A stretch of 59,957 nucleotides of DNA from contig NZ_JAACFS010000043.1 of NCBI RefSeq assembly GCF_029051645.1, positions 1-59,957 of the forward strand, given 5' to 3'. Under the pieces are notes generated by a model that was not told the DNA's origin, ran no database searches, and saw only the letters and a program-made list of their open reading frames with translations. This DNA comes from Bradyrhizobium sp. CSA112. GTDB lineage: Bacteria; Pseudomonadota; Alphaproteobacteria; Rhizobiales; Xanthobacteraceae. Each line of letters begins with the position of its first letter. Within the stretch, counting starts at the first letter, position 1. Positions 56,270 to 59,957 of this stretch are shown here, in pieces. Both the position numbers and the translations under genes were made by a program.

Positions 56270-57817
56270 TCAGTCACTTAGGGCTCCGCTTTGGCCAAAG
56301 GAATCCGCGTACAATTGCTCAATCTTGGCGACTTCATCCTCAGTGAGCTCTGCAAATTCGTTCTCTCTCGCCCGCTTTGAAAGTCTTCCTTGATTCTGTC
56401 GCAGAAAGCCGAACAGGTTATTGAGCGTTCGCTCCGGCATGTCGATCATGCTCTCGATGCCTGCACGAAAAGCGTCGAAGTTACGGAGAAAGCTCGTCTC
56501 GTTCGGCAGATCCTGCTCAATCATCTGGCGCACGCATTCATATAAAAACTCCGCATGAGGCGTGGCATCGAAGAAACGGTAAAAGTCAGCCGTATCGTTG
56601 AGGACCGTTACATTGCCCTTTTGCGTAGCTTCCCATTGGACGCAGGGAAGCAGCCTGCTGGAATAGCTCTCCAGCACAGTCTTGTACTCTGTAATCCTGT
56701 CGAGAATCGCCGACGAAACGGGGAAGTGCAGTCCCGCAGGATTAAACCCTCGGCGCGCGAGAACGTGATGCATCAGGTAACGGTGGATGCGTCCGTTGCC
56801 GTCCTCGAACGGATGGATGTAGACGAACCCGAATGCCAATACCGCTGCGGCGATGATGGGATCGAGATCGTTCTCGGCGCTATGATCAAACGCAATCAAA
56901 CCCGCCATAAGCGAGGCAATGTCTTCATACCGGGCGTCAATATGATCGGGAATGGGTCGCTGCGTGTCTCGGTCGTGCTCACCGACAAAGCCGCCTTCTT
57001 GGCGGAAGCCCATCTTCACAAAGCGCTCATCGCCGATGACGATGTTCTGCAAGCGCAGAAATTCCTGCTCGTCGAGCGGCGCACGGCCTGCCTCGCCGAT
57101 GGCGCGACCCCATCGCTGGATACGATCCTGAGGCGGTCTTTCTCCCTCGATTACGTAGCTGGATTTCGAATCCTTTAACAGAAGGAACGCAGCGGTCCGC
57201 GCGAGCAGGTCCTTCGGAACTTCGCTGACGACCGCGCGCGCGCGCTCTTTCCAGTCCTGCGCGATAAACTCATTCAGCGCAGCAGACTTGAACACGAGCG
57301 GGCAGAATTCCGGCGTGCCGGGAAGGTTGTTGCGAACACGATGCCGAGCCGAATTCTCTCCCGTACCACCGAACTGGAGATCGGTATCGACCGCATCCAC
57401 ATAGGAGACCTTGTCGGCGGGCGGCAGCTTCAGCTCACGGCCAAGCAGCCACTCGTACAGGAACCAGATGCGGCGGGTGTAGAGGCCGGTCGGCTTCTGC
57501 CTTACGAGCTCTGCAATCTCCCCTTCCTTCACGGCGAGGAAAAGCCGCTTCAGGACGGCAAGGTCCAATCCCTCGTTCTTGAGAGCAAAGGTCAGGTGCC
57601 CCTCAAGGGAGGCTTCAGGGGCGTGGCGCGGCGTATAGATGCGCCAGCCGCCCTGTTCGATGACCCGGTGCTTGGTCCCGATTGCCGAAAGGGTCCGGGG
57701 GGTAGGAACGGGCAGCTTGTAAGCGTCGATCAGGGCAGCGTAGCCCGCCGGTGCGGCCGTCTCCGGCAGCCTCCGGTCATGAAAAACGCTCACCGCTCCT
57801 GAAAATTGTACGCTCAA
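56270..57817 (-). CDS. Fic family protein (class II, self-inhibited)
   Basis: Up to 515 residues. The catalytic motif HPFEDGNGRIHR is at 335-346, and an N-terminal inhibitory helix motif SYVIEGE (S-x-x-x-E-G) is near 220, so it is class II with Glu blocking the ATP gamma-phosphate. A C-terminal winged-helix-like region follows (the Fic/DUF4172-type layout). It would transfer AMP to a target Ser/Thr/Tyr. The 57817 start is a TTG; the GTG at 57793 with AGGAG two bases ahead is an alternative. The upstream region carries repeated palindromes that probably bind a regulator, possibly Fic's own C-terminal domain. Confidence 0.85.
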   Translation of the reverse strand: MSVQFSGAVSVFHDRRLPETAAPAGYAALIDAYKLPVPTPRTLSAIGTKHRVIEQGGWRIYTPRHAPEASLEGHLTFALKNEGLDLAVLKRLFLAVKEGEIAELVRQKPTGLYTRRIWFLYEWLLGRELKLPPADKVSYVDAVDTDLQFGGTGENSARHRVRNNLPGTPEFCPLVFKSAALNEFIAQDWKERARAVVSEVPKDLLARTAAFLLLKDSKSSYVIEGERPPQDRIQRWGRAIGEAGRAPLDEQEFLRLQNIVIGDERFVKMGFRQEGGFVGEHDRDTQRPIPDHIDARYEDIASLMAGLIAFDHSAENDLDPIIAAAVLAFGFVYIHPFEDGNGRIHRYLMHHVLARRGFNPAGLHFPVSSAILDRITEYKTVLESYSSRLLPCVQWEATQKGNVTVLNDTADFYRFFDATPHAEFLYECVRQMIEQDLPNETSFLRNFDAFRAGIESMIDMPERTLNNLFGFLRQNQGRLSKRARENEFAELTEDEVAKIEQLYADSFGQSGALSD

Positions 57818-57945
57818 TCAAAATTTCCTGAAAAATGCTCTCCGATCTCGAATTTCCTTCACGAAACTCCCTACAGGTCGAATTTCTACCATATCTCATG
57901 AAAAACAATTTCTCAATCGATATTTCGTGAAAAATGTTCACTTGG
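57777..57945. promoter_or_regulatory. Array of TTTC-NN-GAAA-like palindromes before fic
   Basis: Variants of (T)TTC-NN-GAAA recur: TCATGAAAAACGCTC (about 57777), TCCTGAAAAT (57797), TTTCCTGAAAAATGCTC (57824), TTCACGAAAC (57868), TCATGAAAAAC (57896) and TTTCGTGAAAAATG (57923). The tracts are AT-rich against a GC-rich background and span the probable promoter and start of fic. Confidence 0.6.
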
Positions 57946-58001
57946 TCAGAAATCCGGCCAATACAGCCACCCCGGACAAGCGTGCCGATCCCGGCCAGTG
58001 A

Positions 58002-58078
58002 CGGGGCATAGCGCAGTCCGGCAGCGCGGAAGCTTCGGGAACTTCAGGTCGCAGGTTCAAATCCTGCTGCCCCGACCA
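58002..58078 (+). tRNA. tRNA-Pro (anticodon CGG)
   Basis: Acceptor CGGGGCA pairs fully with TGCCCCG. The D arm has GCGC/GCGC stems. The anticodon loop is TTCGGGA on a GAAGC/ACTTC stem, with one C-A mismatch at the loop end. The T arm GCAGG-TTCAAAT-CCTGC is perfect. ACCA is encoded at the 3' end. It is a possible integration point, but no duplicated 3' end was found in the window. Confidence 0.88.
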
Positions 58079-58294
58079 CTCCCTCTAAACCTTGGGTCCT
58101 ACAACCTGAGGACGATAGTTATGAAAATACAATAACGACTCGCCCTTTAGTGGCCGATTGTAGTCTACTTCCACGGCTTATGAGTCGGCCTGTTTGGACG
58201 ACCGTTCCAAAACCACAAGCATGCGGGATGAAATGTCAAACGAAGTGGCCGACGATCAACATAGGGACTGGTTTCCCGACAAGACGGGGCGTCG

Positions 58295-58478
58295 ATGACG
58301 ACAACAGCCGCTCCACGCACCGTTCTCGAAACTATTCTCGACTGGTCTGTAGATCGGCCAATGTGGCAACGCGACGCTTTGCGGCGCATCCTCGCGGTAG
58401 GAACACCAAACGATGCGGCTATCGCCGAACTTCTCGCGCTGTGCAAAAAGGAGCATGGCGCGACGGGCTGCGATCTAG
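58295..58478 (+). pseudogene. AAA-family ATPase N-terminus, disrupted by IS5
   Basis: ATG at 58295: MTTTAAPRTVLETILDWSVD, RPMWQRDALRRILAVG, IAELLALCKKEHGATG. This is the N-terminus I associate with large AAA-family ATPase proteins of bradyrhizobia and other proteobacteria. It is interrupted after about 60 residues by the IS at 58479. The sequence beyond the IS gives only a short continuation and a stop, so the rest is missing. Confidence 0.6.
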
Positions 58479-58601
58479 CAGTCCGCTGAAAAACCATGAA
58501 ATGGAGAGTTTTCGCATTCTCGCCGGTCGTTGTTGGGGCGACGCGGCGGAGTTGGATGTAAATTTCTAGCCTGGTTTTGGGTGCACCCTGACGCGGGGTG
58601 G

Positions 58602-59687
58602 TTAAGCGGCAAGCAGTTTGGGAATGCGGATCAGGTTATAGGCGATCAGATTGAGCAGGAAGTCGGCGGCGACGCGAGCAATGCCGCGATGTTTGGTCTT
58701 GCGCATGGTGCCATGCTGCTTGCCCCATCCGAAGATGCACTCGACCATCGCCCGGCGTGATTGCGACATGCCATATCCCGGATGCCGCGTGGTTCGTTCG
58801 TCGATGGCGCTGTTGCGGGTCTTGCCGGTTTTGGTGACGGCCTGGTTCCGTGTCACATGTGGCGTCACGCCGATGGCGCGAAGATTGGCGACATGATCGG
58901 CGGTATCGTACGCCTTGTCTTCACCGGCCGTGATGCGGCGGCCTGCGGCTTTGCTTTTAGCCTTCAGCATGATCTCCGAGGCTCGGCGTTCGGCGGTGCC
59001 ACTGGCATGCGTGACCCTGCCGGCCACCGCCAGCCCATGCCGGTTCTCCATGGTGGCGTGGCCCATATAGCAAAGCTTGGCCTCTCGTCCGGCCGCCTTG
59101 CGATAAAGCCTGCTGTCCGGGTCGCTGGTACTCGCATGGGTGTCGTTCTTGCGCTTCTGGCCATGGAAATTGGCGCCGTCATCATCGTCACCGCTACCGT
59201 CCTTGGGACGAAAGCTCTTCTGTGAAGCCCAGGCTTCGATCAGCGTTCCATCCACCGAGAAGTGCTCGTCTGACAGCAGCGGCTTGACCTGCGGATGGTT
59301 CAGAAGCCTGGTCATGAACTTCGTGAACACATCGCCGTTCTGCAGCCGCTCGCGGTTCTTGGTGAAGGTGGTCGGGTCCCAGACCGGATCGTCCGGCGAC
59401 AGCCCCACGAACCAGCGGTACAAAAGATTGTAGTCCAGCTGCTCCATCAACTGGCGCTCCGAGCGGATGCCGTAGAACACCTGCAGCAGCAAGGCGCTCA
59501 GCAATTGCTCCGGAGGGATCGAAGGACGTCCCTCGCTGGCGTAGAGCCTCCCAAGGCTGCGGTTCAAATCACTCAAAACATCCCGGACAAGTTCCCGGAC
59601 CTTCCGCAGCGGATGGTTCGCTGGCACCCGCTTATCCGGCGCGATGTACGAAAACAGGCCGCCCTGATCCGTAAACCTGCCGCGCAT
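58602..59687 (-). CDS. IS5-family transposase
   Basis: 361 residues, full length. DUF772 N-terminus (RPSIPPEQLLSALLLQVFYG, SERQLMEQLDYNLLYRWFVG), DDE core with FSVDGTLIEAWAS (Asp), GEDKAYDT (Asp) and RRAMVECIFGWGKQ (Glu). It is likely active given the preserved ends and target duplication. Confidence 0.93.
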   Translation of the reverse strand: MRGRFTDQGGLFSYIAPDKRVPANHPLRKVRELVRDVLSDLNRSLGRLYASEGRPSIPPEQLLSALLLQVFYGIRSERQLMEQLDYNLLYRWFVGLSPDDPVWDPTTFTKNRERLQNGDVFTKFMTRLLNHPQVKPLLSDEHFSVDGTLIEAWASQKSFRPKDGSGDDDDGANFHGQKRKNDTHASTSDPDSRLYRKAAGREAKLCYMGHATMENRHGLAVAGRVTHASGTAERRASEIMLKAKSKAAGRRITAGEDKAYDTADHVANLRAIGVTPHVTRNQAVTKTGKTRNSAIDERTTRHPGYGMSQSRRAMVECIFGWGKQHGTMRKTKHRGIARVAADFLLNLIAYNLIRIPKLLAA

Positions 59688-59729
59688 GATCGTCTCCGCC
59701 GATTCGAGATGATCAAGTGAATCATCAAG

Positions 59730-59754
59730 CCCCCTCCGTGGCGAGGGGGTTCTT
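59730..59754 (+). terminator. Hairpin inside the IS5 right end
   Basis: CCCCCTC, loop CGTGGC, GAGGGGG, then TTCTT. A terminator-like stem between the transposase start and the right terminal repeat. It may block transcription crossing the IS end. Confidence 0.45.
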
Positions 59755-59768
59755 CAGCAGACTGCTAG

Positions 59769-59957
59769 TCTTACTGCGTCATAAATTTCGATAGCTGCTT
59801 TGACTTGAGATTGCCCTGATGCAACAAGGGCATCGAGATAGTGTAGACACGAGAGCAGCGTTCAGTCTTCTCCGAACGGTCGCAATCGAATTTGGAACGT
59901 GTCGTTCAGGCCGCAATGGCGGATCCCCTCGGCCGATAAGTTTCGGGAATTGCAGCT
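59769..59957. other. Sequence after the IS5, no gene
   Basis: No supported frame in the final 189 bases. The AAA-ATPase frame does not resume usefully. Confidence 0.4.

Larger units (their letters stand above)
58479..59764 (-). mobile_element. Complete IS5-family element with CTAG target duplication
   Basis: The ends are CAGTCCGCTGAAAAACC (left) and, inverted, CAGTCTGCTGAAGAACC (right). CTAG flanks both sides (58475-58478 and 59765-59768) as a 4-bp target duplication, as expected of the IS5 group. Length 1286 bases. It carries one transposase gene. Confidence 0.88.

Noticed and set aside
58002..58078. tRNA-Pro as proven attachment site of the island
   Set aside because: No second copy of the tRNA 3' end and no adjacent integrase gene were seen in the window.
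1..59957. CRISPR arrays
   Set aside because: No regularly spaced identical repeats were seen on either strand.

Overview
The window looks like part of a rhizobial, most likely Bradyrhizobium, symbiosis island. It has high GC, dense IS debris and many frameshifted genes. It carries a nod box upstream of nodF/nodE remnants, a tts box in front of a type III effector-like gene, molybdate-transport genes with RpoN/NifA-type promoter elements, and an NRPS cluster. The genus is inferred from gene content. No rRNA or species marker is present.

Layout. 0-4.1 kb is the right end of an IS1182-like element followed by a decayed phage- or ICE-type replication module (prim-pol primase, HNH/AP2 endonuclease, family B DNA polymerase, DUF1643). 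4.1-7.8 kb is mostly relics (an mddA-like methyltransferase, an IS630). 7.8-10.2 kb holds an intact dctA and a nod box with nodF and an internally deleted nodE. 10.3-12.3 kb holds DUF736 genes and fragments. 12.3-21.8 kb is a nucleotide-sugar region: rfbF, a degenerate rfbG, an SDR epimerase, a C-methyltransferase, an aminopeptidase-like protein, and a UDP-xylose synthase/UDP-glucose dehydrogenase pair. 21.8-26.7 kb is an IS scrapyard (IS1182/IS5, IS91, IS3, IS256 pieces) with a DUF736 relic, a ParE-like toxin, speD and a truncated porin.

28.1-36.0 kb is the most substantial intact accessory locus: a dimodular NRPS (A-PCP-C-A-PCP-E-like) overlapping a MATE exporter. A TauD relic and an MFS transporter follow. 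39.1-44.2 kb holds a decayed dctA copy divergent from modA'-modB-modC, then a second, more deleted mod copy and a DUF2478 relic. Both modA copies keep a -24/-12 promoter, and a TGT-N10-ACA NifA-type site is conserved upstream. ahpC-ahpD follows, also with a -24/-12 candidate. 46-52.5 kb holds a cysteine-rich small protein, a PolX relic, an isochorismatase relic, an intact IS630 and a NopD/Bel2-5-like effector without its protease domain, placed behind a near-consensus tts box.

53-59.8 kb looks less decayed: a HigA-ImmA fusion whose higB partner is cut by an IS1182 fragment, a YiiX-like cysteine hydrolase with a C-terminal zinc-ribbon-like motif, a class II Fic protein preceded by an array of TTTC-NN-GAAA-like palindromes, tRNA-Pro(CGG), and an AAA-ATPase gene split by a complete IS5-family element with a CTAG target duplication.

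Working together: the mod genes plausibly supply molybdenum to nitrogenase under NifA/RpoN, dctA supplies C4-dicarboxylates, and ahpCD handles peroxides. The sugar genes would decorate surface polysaccharide, and the NRPS/MATE pair would make and export a small peptide. These roles are inferred from families and sequence motifs.
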